From assembly GCA_041649955.1 (NCBI GenBank), contig JBAZMD010000008.1, positions 1-28,960 on the forward strand: a DNA stretch of 28,960 nucleotides, in the 5' to 3' direction. The notes below the pieces were generated by a model. It was not told the origin of the DNA. It did no database searches and saw only the letters and a program-made list of their open reading frames with translations. Shown here in pieces: positions 20,366 to 27,292 of the stretch (position 1 is the stretch's first letter; each line of letters begins with the position of its first letter). The DNA is from JAQUPP01 sp041649955 (GTDB lineage Bacteria > Patescibacteriota > Patescibacteriia > UBA2591 > JAQUPP01). The translations under genes and the position numbers were made by a program.

Positions 20366-20737
20366 ATGATTCAAGATAGATCAATTATAAAAGTAGCGGA
20401 TAATACAGGCGCAAAAGAATTGAGAGTTATTCATGTTTTTTGCGGATATAAAAGACGCTATGGCGGGATAGGAGATATTTTTACAGCTTCAATTCAAAAA
20501 GCTGTTCCTCATACTATGGTTAAAAAAGGAGAAGTAGTACAAGCGGTTTTGATCAGAAGCAAAAAAGAAATAAGAAGACCATCGGGAATTTATATCAGAT
20601 TTGAAGATAACGCAGCGGTCATTATTGATAAAAAATCCAAAGAACCGCGCGGTACCAGAATTTTCGGCCCGGTAGCCAGAGAATTAAGAGATAAAGAATT
20701 TACTAAAATTATTTCCATGGCTCCGGAAGTGCTTTAA
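20366..20737 (+). CDS. rplN: 50S ribosomal protein L14
   Basis: A 123-residue uL14, usual length: MIQDRSIIKVADNTGAKELR, then GDIFTASIQKAVP, VKKGEVVQAVLIRSKKE and IRFEDNAAVIID, ending GTRIFGPVARELR. It lies at the subunit interface and binds RsfS in other bacteria. The start follows element B and a leader without a Shine-Dalgarno sequence. Confidence 0.98.
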   Translation: MIQDRSIIKVADNTGAKELRVIHVFCGYKRRYGGIGDIFTASIQKAVPHTMVKKGEVVQAVLIRSKKEIRRPSGIYIRFEDNAAVIIDKKSKEPRGTRIFGPVARELRDKEFTKIISMAPEVL

Positions 20738-20756
20738 TTTAGAATAAATTTTTGTT

Positions 20757-21065
20757 ATGAAAATTAGAAAAGGAGATACAGTAAAAATGATGCAAGGCAA
20801 AGATCGCGGCAAAAAGGGCCGGGTAGTTAAGGTTTTTCCGAAAGAAAATAAAATTATGGTTGAAGAACTTAACATGGTGATTAAACATGTAAGATCTAAA
20901 CGTGAGAATGAAAAAGGCCAACGAATCAGAAAACCAATGCCATTTAATGTTTCAAGAGTTTTGCTTGTTTGCCCAAAATGCGCTCAAACCATCAGAATCG
21001 CTTCCAAGGTATTGGCTGATGGAAGAAAAATAAGATTTTGCAAGAAATGCAAAGAGGTAATTTAA
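20757..21065 (+). CDS. rplX: 50S ribosomal protein L24, zinc-motif form
   Basis: A 102-residue uL24: an N-terminal KOW motif (KIRKGDTVKMMQGKDRGKKGRV split over residues 2-23) and a C-terminal pair of CxxC motifs (Cys72/75, Cys95/98), the zinc-ribbon tail seen in many bacterial L24 proteins. An assembly initiator of the 50S. Starts 19 bp after rplN. Its TAA is followed by TTCAGCTT, the start of element C copy 4, exactly as the hydG stop is followed by copy 1. Confidence 0.96.
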   Translation: MKIRKGDTVKMMQGKDRGKKGRVVKVFPKENKIMVEELNMVIKHVRSKRENEKGQRIRKPMPFNVSRVLLVCPKCAQTIRIASKVLADGRKIRFCKKCKEVI

Positions 21066-21067
21066 TT

Positions 21068-21153
21068 CAGCTTATTAGCTTGTAGCTTCTTGGCTTATTA
21101 GTTCCAAAAAGCTAATTCCTAAAAAGCTAAAAAGCTAATTCCTAAAAAGCTAA
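21068..21153 (+). repeat. Intercistronic element C, copy 4 (rplX–rplE)
   Basis: Begins CAGCTTATTAGCTTGTAGC two bases after the rplX stop and ends with two tandem AAGCTAATTCCTAAA units, the last three bases before the rplE ATG. The 5' TTAGCTT arm and 3' AAGCTAA arm are complementary. With copy 1 it shares the sequence from the stop codon onward (TAATTCAGCTT). Confidence 0.82.
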
Positions 21154-21156
21154 ACT

Positions 21157-21702
21157 ATGAATTTAAAAACAAAATATTTAAAAGAAGCGGTTCCGGCCAT
21201 GAAAGAAAAATTTGGCTATAAAAATGATATGGCGGTTCCGAAAATCAAAAAAGTGACGATTAATATCGGCCTGAACAGGGCAATGATGGAAAAAGATCAG
21301 AAATTTGTTGATTTGACTACTGATACGATATTAAGAATTACCGGACAACAGCCGGTTAAAACCTTATCTCAAAAATCAATTGCCGGTTTTAAAATCAGAC
21401 AAGGACTTGTTGTCGGCTTAAAGGTTACTTTACGAGGAACGAAAATGTATGATTTTTTGGAGAAATTAATCAGAATATCTTTTCCAAGAACAAGAGATTT
21501 TAGGGGTATATCAATGAATAATGTTGATAAACAAGGAAATTTATCAATCGGATTGAAAGAACAAATTGTTTTCCCTGAAATATCCCCGGAAAGCATTACT
21601 AAAGTTCACGGTCTTGAAATTATTATTACTACTTCAGCCAAGGAAAAAGAAAAAGGAATTGAACTTTTTAAACTAATAGGATTCCCATTCAAAAAATCTT
21701 AA
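21157..21702 (+). CDS. rplE: 50S ribosomal protein L5
   Basis: A 181-residue uL5, usual length: MNLKTKYLKEAVPAMKEKFG, VPKIKKVTINIGLN, ITGQQPVKTLSQKSIAGFKIR and FPRTRDFRG. It binds 5S rRNA in the central protuberance and touches P-site tRNA. Starts right after element C; rpsZ follows after 2 bp. Confidence 0.98.
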   Translation: MNLKTKYLKEAVPAMKEKFGYKNDMAVPKIKKVTINIGLNRAMMEKDQKFVDLTTDTILRITGQQPVKTLSQKSIAGFKIRQGLVVGLKVTLRGTKMYDFLEKLIRISFPRTRDFRGISMNNVDKQGNLSIGLKEQIVFPEISPESITKVHGLEIIITTSAKEKEKGIELFKLIGFPFKKS

Positions 21703-21704
21703 TT

Positions 21705-21890
21705 ATGGCAATTTTATCACAAATTTTAAAATCTCAGAGAAAACCTAAATTTGGAACGCGGATTGTCCGACGTTGTTGGCGTTGCGGCAGAAAAAGGGGA
21801 TATATGAGAGACTTCGATTTATGCAGAATCTGTTTTCGAGAATTAGCCACTAAAGGCGCTATTCCCGGCATCAGAAAATCATCTTGGTAA
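21705..21890 (+). CDS. rpsZ: 30S ribosomal protein S14, zinc-binding short form
   Basis: A 61-residue uS14 of the C+ type with Cys24/Cys27 and Cys40/Cys43 forming a zinc finger, ending ATKGAIPGIRKSSW. This short type is the ancestral form; the long zinc-free type is absent from the window. Starts 2 bp after rplE. Confidence 0.97.
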   Translation: MAILSQILKSQRKPKFGTRIVRRCWRCGRKRGYMRDFDLCRICFRELATKGAIPGIRKSSW

Positions 21891-21915
21891 TTAATTTTAT
21901 TTATATTTTTTACGT

Positions 21916-22338
21916 ATGGTAGACCCAATCGCAGATTTATTAACAAGAATTAGAAATGCCTCAGCGGTGAGAAAAGCTGAAGTTATTTTACCTTACTCTA
22001 AAATTAAATTTGAGATGGTTAATCTTTTGGAAAGAGAAGGACTGATTGAAAAAGCTGAAATTACTGAAGCTGATTCCAAAAAAAATAAAGACGTTTTATC
22101 GGCTAATTTTAAACAAATTAAAATAATTTTAAAATATAGCAGAAACGGGCAACCGGCTATCACTAATTTAAAACGCGTTTCAACGCCCGGCAGACGAATC
22201 TATGTTAAAAAGGGTAGAGCGCCAAGAGTCTTAGATGGATTGGGAATATCAATTCTAACCACTTCAAAGGGTATTATGACTAACAAAGAAGCATATAAGA
22301 AAGGTTTAGGAGGAGAATTAATTTGTCAAATTTGGTAA
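21916..22338 (+). CDS. rpsH: 30S ribosomal protein S8
   Basis: A 140-residue uS8: MVDPIADLLTRIRNAS at the N-terminus, NLKRVSTPGRRIYVKKG in the middle and GLGISILTTSKGIMTNKEA at the C-terminal domain that binds 16S helix 21. In E. coli S8 represses the spc operon; no matching target was identified here. A GC-rich palindromic island begins at the base after its stop. Confidence 0.98.
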   Translation: MVDPIADLLTRIRNASAVRKAEVILPYSKIKFEMVNLLEREGLIEKAEITEADSKKNKDVLSANFKQIKIILKYSRNGQPAITNLKRVSTPGRRIYVKKGRAPRVLDGLGISILTTSKGIMTNKEAYKKGLGGELICQIW

Positions 22339-22490
22339 CAAGCTCGGAGCACATTACTTCAGAAAGACGCGGTCGATTTCCCCAGCTTGGAAATCGCCGC
22401 TCGACTCTCGCCCTCGCTCCTCCGACATTTGTCAGAGACCGTGCCCGCTCGGGTTCCGAGATGCTTTCTTCAGTAAGTACTCCTCGCTCA
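22339..22490. repeat. GC-rich palindromic island between rpsH and rplF
   Basis: About 150 bp clearly richer in GC than the genes around it and without an open frame. Imperfect terminal inverted repeats (22346-22367 with 22463-22483) enclose a 12-bp hairpin with one bulge (22369-22381 with 22389-22400, loop CCAGCTT) and a CTCGG-GTT-CCGAG hairpin (22448-22460). A further stem, CGCGGTC (22368-22374) with GACCGTG (22438-22444), is an alternative. It resembles a mobile palindromic cassette or a folded small RNA; I know of no matching family. Confidence 0.7.
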
Positions 22491-22530
22491 TAAAATTATA
22501 TAGACAATTTATCAAATAAATAGTTTTACT

Positions 22531-23079
22531 ATGTCACGTATTGGTAAAAAAATTATTTCTATTCCACAGGGAACAGAAGTTAAAATTAATGATAAGCATA
22601 TTTCCGTAAAAGGGCCGAAGGGGACTCTTGATTTGAATTTTCCTTCTTGTGTGACAGTTAAGAATGAAAATAATGAAATATTAGTAACAGTGGAAAATCC
22701 TGAAGATAAAACAGAAAGATCGTTATGGGGAACAATCAATCGATTAATTTCAAACATGGTTTATGGCACTAAAAACGGATTTGAGAAAAAACTTGAATTA
22801 GTCGGTATTGGTTTTAAAGCTCAAGTAAGCGGTCAAAAATTAACTTTAAATATAGGTTTTTCTCATCCAATAGAATTTCCATTTTCAAAAGATATTGAAA
22901 TAAAAATAGAAAAAAATATTCTTACTGTCAGCGGAAGAGATAAACAAGCAGTCGGTGATGTGGCTGCCAAAATAAGAAAATTAAAACCACCAGAGCCTTA
23001 CAAGGGGACTGGTATCAGATATGTTGGTGAAATTGTCAAAAAGAAAGCAGGTAAAAAAGTTTCAGCTACATCTTCCTAA
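22531..23079 (+). CDS. rplF: 50S ribosomal protein L6
   Basis: A 182-residue uL6, usual length, with two related domains: MSRIGKKIISIPQGTEV, VKGPKGTLDL, then ELVGIGFKAQVSGQKLTLNIGFSHPIEF and PPEPYKGTGIRYVGE at the C-terminus. It lies near the GTPase centre. The ATG follows AATAGTTTTACT, the same leader type as rpsS and rplN. Confidence 0.98.
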   Translation: MSRIGKKIISIPQGTEVKINDKHISVKGPKGTLDLNFPSCVTVKNENNEILVTVENPEDKTERSLWGTINRLISNMVYGTKNGFEKKLELVGIGFKAQVSGQKLTLNIGFSHPIEFPFSKDIEIKIEKNILTVSGRDKQAVGDVAAKIRKLKPPEPYKGTGIRYVGEIVKKKAGKKVSATSS

Positions 23080-23097
23080 AATTATAAATAAAAAATT

Positions 23098-23481
23098 ATG
23101 GCTACTGATCCTAAAATATTGTTACGAAAAAAAAGACGTCTTCGCATTCGCGCAAAAATTAAAGGGACCGCTGAACGTCCCAGGCTTTCTGTTTTTAAAA
23201 GCAATAAATATATTTATGCTCAATTGATTGATGATGATAAAGGAATAACTCTTGAATCAGCCTGCAGTTTGAATTTGAAGAAAAGCGAAGATAAAATGGA
23301 AACTAACGAGAAATATTCCAAGGGCAAAAAAGCGGTTGCTTTTTTGGTTGGGCAATTAATTGCTAAAAAAGGATTGAAAAAGGGAATAGAAGAAGCGGTT
23401 TTTGATAGAGGAGGATATAAATATCAAGGTAGAATAGAAGCGATAGCCGAAGGAGCCAGAGCTGGCGGATTAAAATTTTAA
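23098..23481 (+). CDS. rplR: 50S ribosomal protein L18
   Basis: A 127-residue uL18: RKKRRLRIRAKIKGTAERPRLSVFKSNKYIYAQLIDD at the N-terminus (split: 5S rRNA-binding arm then core) and FDRGGYKYQGRIEAIAEGARAGGLKF at the end. Slightly longer than E. coli (117) through an internal charged insertion around residues 55-75. Binds 5S rRNA with L5. Starts 18 bp after rplF. Confidence 0.97.
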   Translation: MATDPKILLRKKRRLRIRAKIKGTAERPRLSVFKSNKYIYAQLIDDDKGITLESACSLNLKKSEDKMETNEKYSKGKKAVAFLVGQLIAKKGLKKGIEEAVFDRGGYKYQGRIEAIAEGARAGGLKF

Positions 23482-23510
23482 TTTTAATATTGAAATACTA
23501 AAAATTTAAT

Positions 23511-23996
23511 ATGATGCAACAAAGATCAAGTCGTAGAAATTCCCCGGAGTCAAAAGTTGAACCGGAATTCAAACAGCAATTGATTGAATTGGCCAGGGTA
23601 ACCAGAGTAGTTCAGGGCGGAAAACGTATGAGTTTTCGCGCTTGTATTGCTATTGGCAATTGTAAGGGTGATGTTGGCGTGGGCGTAGCAAAAGGCGCCG
23701 ATGTATCTTTGGCTATTACAAAAGCAGTTAGAGAAGCCAATAAAAATTTAATTAAAATACCTGTTACTGACGATACTATTCCACATTGGATAAAAATAAA
23801 AGAAGGATCGGCGGTAATTTTATTAAGACCGGCGGAAAAAGGACACGGTATTGTGGCTGGCGGAGTATCCAGAGTTATTTTGGCCTTAACCGGTATTAAA
23901 AATATCACTGCCAAAACATTAGGTTCTCGCAATAAAATTAATAATGCAAGGGCGACAATCAAAGCCCTTCAATCTTTAAGATATGATAGAATATAA
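23511..23996 (+). CDS. rpsE: 30S ribosomal protein S5
   Basis: A 161-residue uS5: dsRNA-binding domain with LARVTRVVQGGKRMSFRA, the NCKGDVGVGVAKGADV loop, and a C-terminal domain GHGIVAGGVSRVILALTGI..AKTLGSRNKINNARATIKAL. It helps decoding fidelity. Next gene is rplO at +3; the usual rpmD (L30) between them is absent, as in CPR bacteria. Confidence 0.98.
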   Translation: MMQQRSSRRNSPESKVEPEFKQQLIELARVTRVVQGGKRMSFRACIAIGNCKGDVGVGVAKGADVSLAITKAVREANKNLIKIPVTDDTIPHWIKIKEGSAVILLRPAEKGHGIVAGGVSRVILALTGIKNITAKTLGSRNKINNARATIKALQSLRYDRI

Positions 23997-23998
23997 TT

Positions 23999-24454
23999 AT
24001 GGCTATTTCTTTATCAAAATTAACTCCTAAAATTAATTCTCGCCATCGCAGAAAAGTTGTCGGCAGAGGCAATGCCTCAGGACACGGCTGTTATTCGTGT
24101 CGCGGATTAAAAGGACAAAGAGCAAGAACAGGCGGCAAGAGAAAATTAAAACTTATGGGATTTAAAACAGTTTTAAGACGCATTCCAAAGTTGGGAGGTT
24201 TTAAAAGTATTCATCCAAAGTTAGTTGTCATAAATTTAGATATATTAGAGAAAAAATTTAGCAATGAAGCGACGATTGATCCGGAAAAATTGGTTGAAAT
24301 CGGTTTAGTCAAAAAAATGCAAAAATCAAACGGAATAAAAATTTTAGGCAACGGCAAGTTAACTAAAAAATTTATCGTTAAAGCGCAAGCTTTTTCTCAA
24401 TCGGCGACTAAGGCCATTGAAGAAGCTGGCGGCCAAGCGATTAAAATTCAATAA
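23999..24454 (+). CDS. rplO: 50S ribosomal protein L15
   Basis: A 151-residue uL15: SRHRRKVVGRGNASGHG..SCRGLKGQRARTGGKRKLK in the extended RNA-binding N-terminus, then GFKTVLRRIPKLGGFKS and a C-terminal globular domain. Normal length. It lies 2 bp after rpsE and 3 bp before secY, with no room for rpmD. Confidence 0.98.
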   Translation: MAISLSKLTPKINSRHRRKVVGRGNASGHGCYSCRGLKGQRARTGGKRKLKLMGFKTVLRRIPKLGGFKSIHPKLVVINLDILEKKFSNEATIDPEKLVEIGLVKKMQKSNGIKILGNGKLTKKFIVKAQAFSQSATKAIEEAGGQAIKIQ

Positions 24455-24457
24455 CAT

Positions 24458-25732
24458 ATGTTGGAAAAATTAAGGAGAATTTGGGATATCAGGGAATTAA
24501 GGAAAAAACTGCTTTTCGTTATAGGAATGCTGGTTATTTTTAGAATTGCCGCTCATATTCCGGTTCCCGGAATTAATGTGGCCAATCTTCAAGATTTTTT
24601 CTCTCGTAATCAGGTTTTGGGTATGTTAAATATCCTTTCCGGCGGAGCAATGAGTAATTTTTCTTTAGTCGCTTTAGGCGTTGGTCCTTATATCACCGCC
24701 TCTATTATTATGCAGCTTTTGACAATGATCGTGCCTCGCCTTGAAGCTCTAAGCAAAGAAGGTTCGGCCGGTTATCAAAAAATTAATCAATATTCCCGAT
24801 TAATTACCGTACCTTTAGCAATTCTCCAAGCTTATGCCATGATTATGATTTTCAAACAATCCAGCCAGCATTTGATTGAGTTTACTTCCAAAATACAGAT
24901 GATTAACACTATTATTATTATGACGGCCGGAACTATTTTCTTAATGTGGATAGGTGAGCTTATTACTGAGAAAAAAGTTGGTAATGGCATCTCTTTAATC
25001 ATTTTTGCCGGTATTGTGGAGCAATTGCCGATTTCTTTACAGCAATCAATTGTTACTTTTGATAAAGCTCAAATTTTTAATTTTTTAATACTTGGTGTTT
25101 TAGCTTTAATTACTATTGCCGGAGTGGTTCTTTTAACCGAGGGACAAAGAAATATTCCGGTTACTTATGCCCGCAGAATTCGCGGTAATAGAATGTTCGG
25201 CGGAATGGATACGTATTTGCCGTTGAAAGTTAATCAAGCAGGAATGATTCCAATCATTTTTGCCATTTCAATTGTTTTATTTCCTGGTTTCATTGGCCAA
25301 TTAATGGGTAGATCTAGCACGGCGTGGATTGCGGGATTTGGTTCTCACATGGTAACTCTTTTTCAAAATCAATTTATTTACGGTTTAAGTTATTTTATTT
25401 TGGTTGTTGCTTTTACTTATTTTTATACCAGTATTATTTTTCATCCGACTCAAATCGCCGACAATTTGCAAAAACAGGGCGGATTTGTACCAGGACTTAG
25501 GCCTGGCCAGCCAACGGCAAGCTATTTATCTTCAATCAGTAATCGAATAATGCTAGCAGGCGCAACGGCTTTAGGACTTGTCGCTATTTTACCTATTATT
25601 ACTCAAGGAGCTTTTAAAATAAATTCTTTCACTATCGGCGGTGCCGGTATTTTGATTGTCGTCAGTGTTGTTCTGGAAACGGTAAAACAGGTTCAATCTC
25701 AAATTTCCATGTACGAATACGAAGATCTATAA
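24458..25732 (+). CDS. secY: Protein translocase subunit SecY
   Basis: A 424-residue polytopic protein with ten predicted membrane helices, the channel of the Sec translocon. Hallmarks: RIAAHIPVPGIN after helix 1, ALGVGPYITASIIMQLLT in helix 2, the plug region before it, RRIRGNRMFGGMDTYLPLKVNQAGMIPIIFA and PTQIADNLQKQGGFVPGLRPG before the last helices. SecE and SecG are not in the window. It starts 3 bp after rplO; a small terminator-like hairpin lies downstream. Confidence 0.98.
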   Translation: MLEKLRRIWDIRELRKKLLFVIGMLVIFRIAAHIPVPGINVANLQDFFSRNQVLGMLNILSGGAMSNFSLVALGVGPYITASIIMQLLTMIVPRLEALSKEGSAGYQKINQYSRLITVPLAILQAYAMIMIFKQSSQHLIEFTSKIQMINTIIIMTAGTIFLMWIGELITEKKVGNGISLIIFAGIVEQLPISLQQSIVTFDKAQIFNFLILGVLALITIAGVVLLTEGQRNIPVTYARRIRGNRMFGGMDTYLPLKVNQAGMIPIIFAISIVLFPGFIGQLMGRSSTAWIAGFGSHMVTLFQNQFIYGLSYFILVVAFTYFYTSIIFHPTQIADNLQKQGGFVPGLRPGQPTASYLSSISNRIMLAGATALGLVAILPIITQGAFKINSFTIGGAGILIVVSVVLETVKQVQSQISMYEYEDL

Positions 25733-25766
25733 TAAATTTTTTATTTTTTGTTTAAGTTTGTTTCTG

Positions 25767-25796
25767 ACGGATAATATCCGTTTTTCAATTTATAAT
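25767..25796 (+). terminator. Weak terminator-like hairpin and TATAAT box between secY and adk
   Basis: ACGGAT (25767-25772), loop AAT, ATCCGT (25776-25781), then TTTTT (25781-25785): a short 6-bp terminator-like hairpin. Right after it, TATAAT (25791-25796) could start a nearly leaderless adk transcript (ATG at 25810), but no -35 hexamer is visible at the right distance. Confidence 0.45.
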
Positions 25797-25809
25797 CTAA
25801 AATAAGAAT

Positions 25810-26484
25810 ATGACGGAACAGGAAAATAAATTTCAAAAATTAAGGATCGTTTTGATCGGCCGGCCCGGTTCGGGCAAAGGCACGCAAGTGGATTTAATAA
25901 GAGAAAAATTAGGACTGGTTTTAATTCCTTCCCCGGGCGATATTTATCGCGATCCGGAATTTAGAAAAACAGAAATGGGAAAAGTTGTCGCTCCGATAGT
26001 TGACAGTGGAGAATTTGCGCCAAACGAAATTACTAACCGGATTATGAAAGAAAAAATTATTGATTTGACTGATAATTTAAAAAATGGTTTTATTTCCGAA
26101 GGTTATCCCAGAACTGTCGGCCAAGCTGAATTTGTTGATAAAGAAATAGGTCTTGATTTTTTGATTAATTTGGAAGTACCGGAAGAAGAAATTGTTACCA
26201 GATTATCTGGCCGCCGTGTTTGTCCGAAGTGCAAAAAAAATTATCATTTAATCACTTTGCCGCCCAAGCAAAACGAAATCTGTGATATTTGTCAGGTGCC
26301 ATTAACTCAAAGAGAAGACGATAAGTCGGAAGCGATTGAAAAAAGATTGGACGTCTATCACAAAACGGCCGAGCCGACCATTGCTTATTATCGCAAACAA
26401 AATAAAGTGATTGATATTAATGGCAATCAGTCGGTTGAAAAAGTTTTTGAAAGTGTAAGGCAGTCTTTATTAAATAAATTATGA
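25810..26484 (+). CDS. adk: Adenylate kinase, zinc-lid type
   Basis: A 224-residue nucleoside monophosphate kinase that interconverts AMP + ATP and 2 ADP. P-loop GRPGSGKGT (17-25), AMP-site EGYPRT (97-102), R-rich RLSGRR (131-136), and a LID zinc finger with Cys138, Cys141, Cys158 and Cys161. Where classical enzymes read STGD, this one reads SPGD (41-44), changing a Thr that contacts AMP. Its N-terminus has about 10 extra residues. The TGA overlaps the map ATG (ATGA), so the two are coupled as in many bacteria. Confidence 0.93.
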   Translation: MTEQENKFQKLRIVLIGRPGSGKGTQVDLIREKLGLVLIPSPGDIYRDPEFRKTEMGKVVAPIVDSGEFAPNEITNRIMKEKIIDLTDNLKNGFISEGYPRTVGQAEFVDKEIGLDFLINLEVPEEEIVTRLSGRRVCPKCKKNYHLITLPPKQNEICDICQVPLTQREDDKSEAIEKRLDVYHKTAEPTIAYYRKQNKVIDINGNQSVEKVFESVRQSLLNKL

Positions 26485-27239
26485 TTTCCATAAAAACACC
26501 GGAAGAAATTGAAATAATGCGCCAAGCCGGGCGCATTTTATCAGGAGTAATTAAAAAAATCGTCTTGATGATTCATCAGGGCGATTCTACTTTAGATTTG
26601 GATAAAGCGGCTGAGAAATTGATTATTGAAGCCGGAGCTCAACCGGCTTTTAAGGGTTATGGCTCGGGTAGGAACGCTTATCCGGCCACTCTTTGTATTT
26701 CTGTTAATAGTGAAGTTGTTCACGGCATACCTAGACAAGATAAAAAATTAAAACAAGGCGATATTGTGGGTTTGGATTGTGGAGTAAAATATAAGGGTTA
26801 TTTTTCAGATATGGCTGTTACCGTGCCTGTTGGCAAGGTTTCTCCGGAAACTCAGCGTTTGATAAATGTAACTAAAAATTCTTTGGATTTGGCGATTAGA
26901 ACAATAAAACCAAATATTTATTTGGGCGATATTTCTTACGAAATCCAAAATTATATTGAAAAAAATAAATTTTCCGTTGTCCGCCAATTTTGCGGTCATG
27001 GCATCGGACGAGAACTTCACGAAGAACCTTCTATTCTGAATTTTGGCAAAAAGGGGACTGGACCTAAATTGCTACCGGGCATGGTTTTAGCTTTTGAGCC
27101 AATGGTTAATCAAGGCCGTTATGAAGTGGAAGTTTCAGGTGATGGATGGACCGTAGTGACTAAAGACGGCTCTTTGTCCGCGCATTTTGAACACACGATT
27201 TTAGTCACTAAAAAAGGATGCGAGGTGTTAACCAGATAG
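26481..27239 (+). CDS. map: Methionine aminopeptidase, type I
   Basis: A 252-residue M24A enzyme that removes N-terminal Met from new proteins. Metal ligands are in place: Asp99, Asp110, His173, Glu206 and Glu237, with substrate-site His81 in VVHGIP and His180. It lacks the N-terminal zinc-finger extension of type Ib. It overlaps the adk stop. It is the last gene of the plus-strand ribosomal cluster; infA, rpmJ, rpsM and rpsK, which often follow, do not. Confidence 0.97.
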   Translation: MISIKTPEEIEIMRQAGRILSGVIKKIVLMIHQGDSTLDLDKAAEKLIIEAGAQPAFKGYGSGRNAYPATLCISVNSEVVHGIPRQDKKLKQGDIVGLDCGVKYKGYFSDMAVTVPVGKVSPETQRLINVTKNSLDLAIRTIKPNIYLGDISYEIQNYIEKNKFSVVRQFCGHGIGRELHEEPSILNFGKKGTGPKLLPGMVLAFEPMVNQGRYEVEVSGDGWTVVTKDGSLSAHFEHTILVTKKGCEVLTR

Positions 27240-27245
27240 TTTTTA

Positions 27246-27292
27246 AATAATAAAAAATCGGGTTTTTGAGTCCGATTTTTTATTATTTTTTT
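27246..27292. terminator. Strong bidirectional terminator after map
   Basis: A perfect 16-bp stem (27246-27261 with 27272-27287), 10-nt loop, followed by a run of T (27286-27292) on the plus strand; the minus strand also leaves a T-rich 3' arm. It ends the ribosomal operon and, from the other side, the aldolase-like gene whose stop is at 27291. Confidence 0.92.

Noticed and set aside
21068..21153. Short tandem units in element C considered as a CRISPR-like array
   Set aside because: Units are about 10-15 bp, self-complementary, without regular unique spacers, and no cas gene is present.
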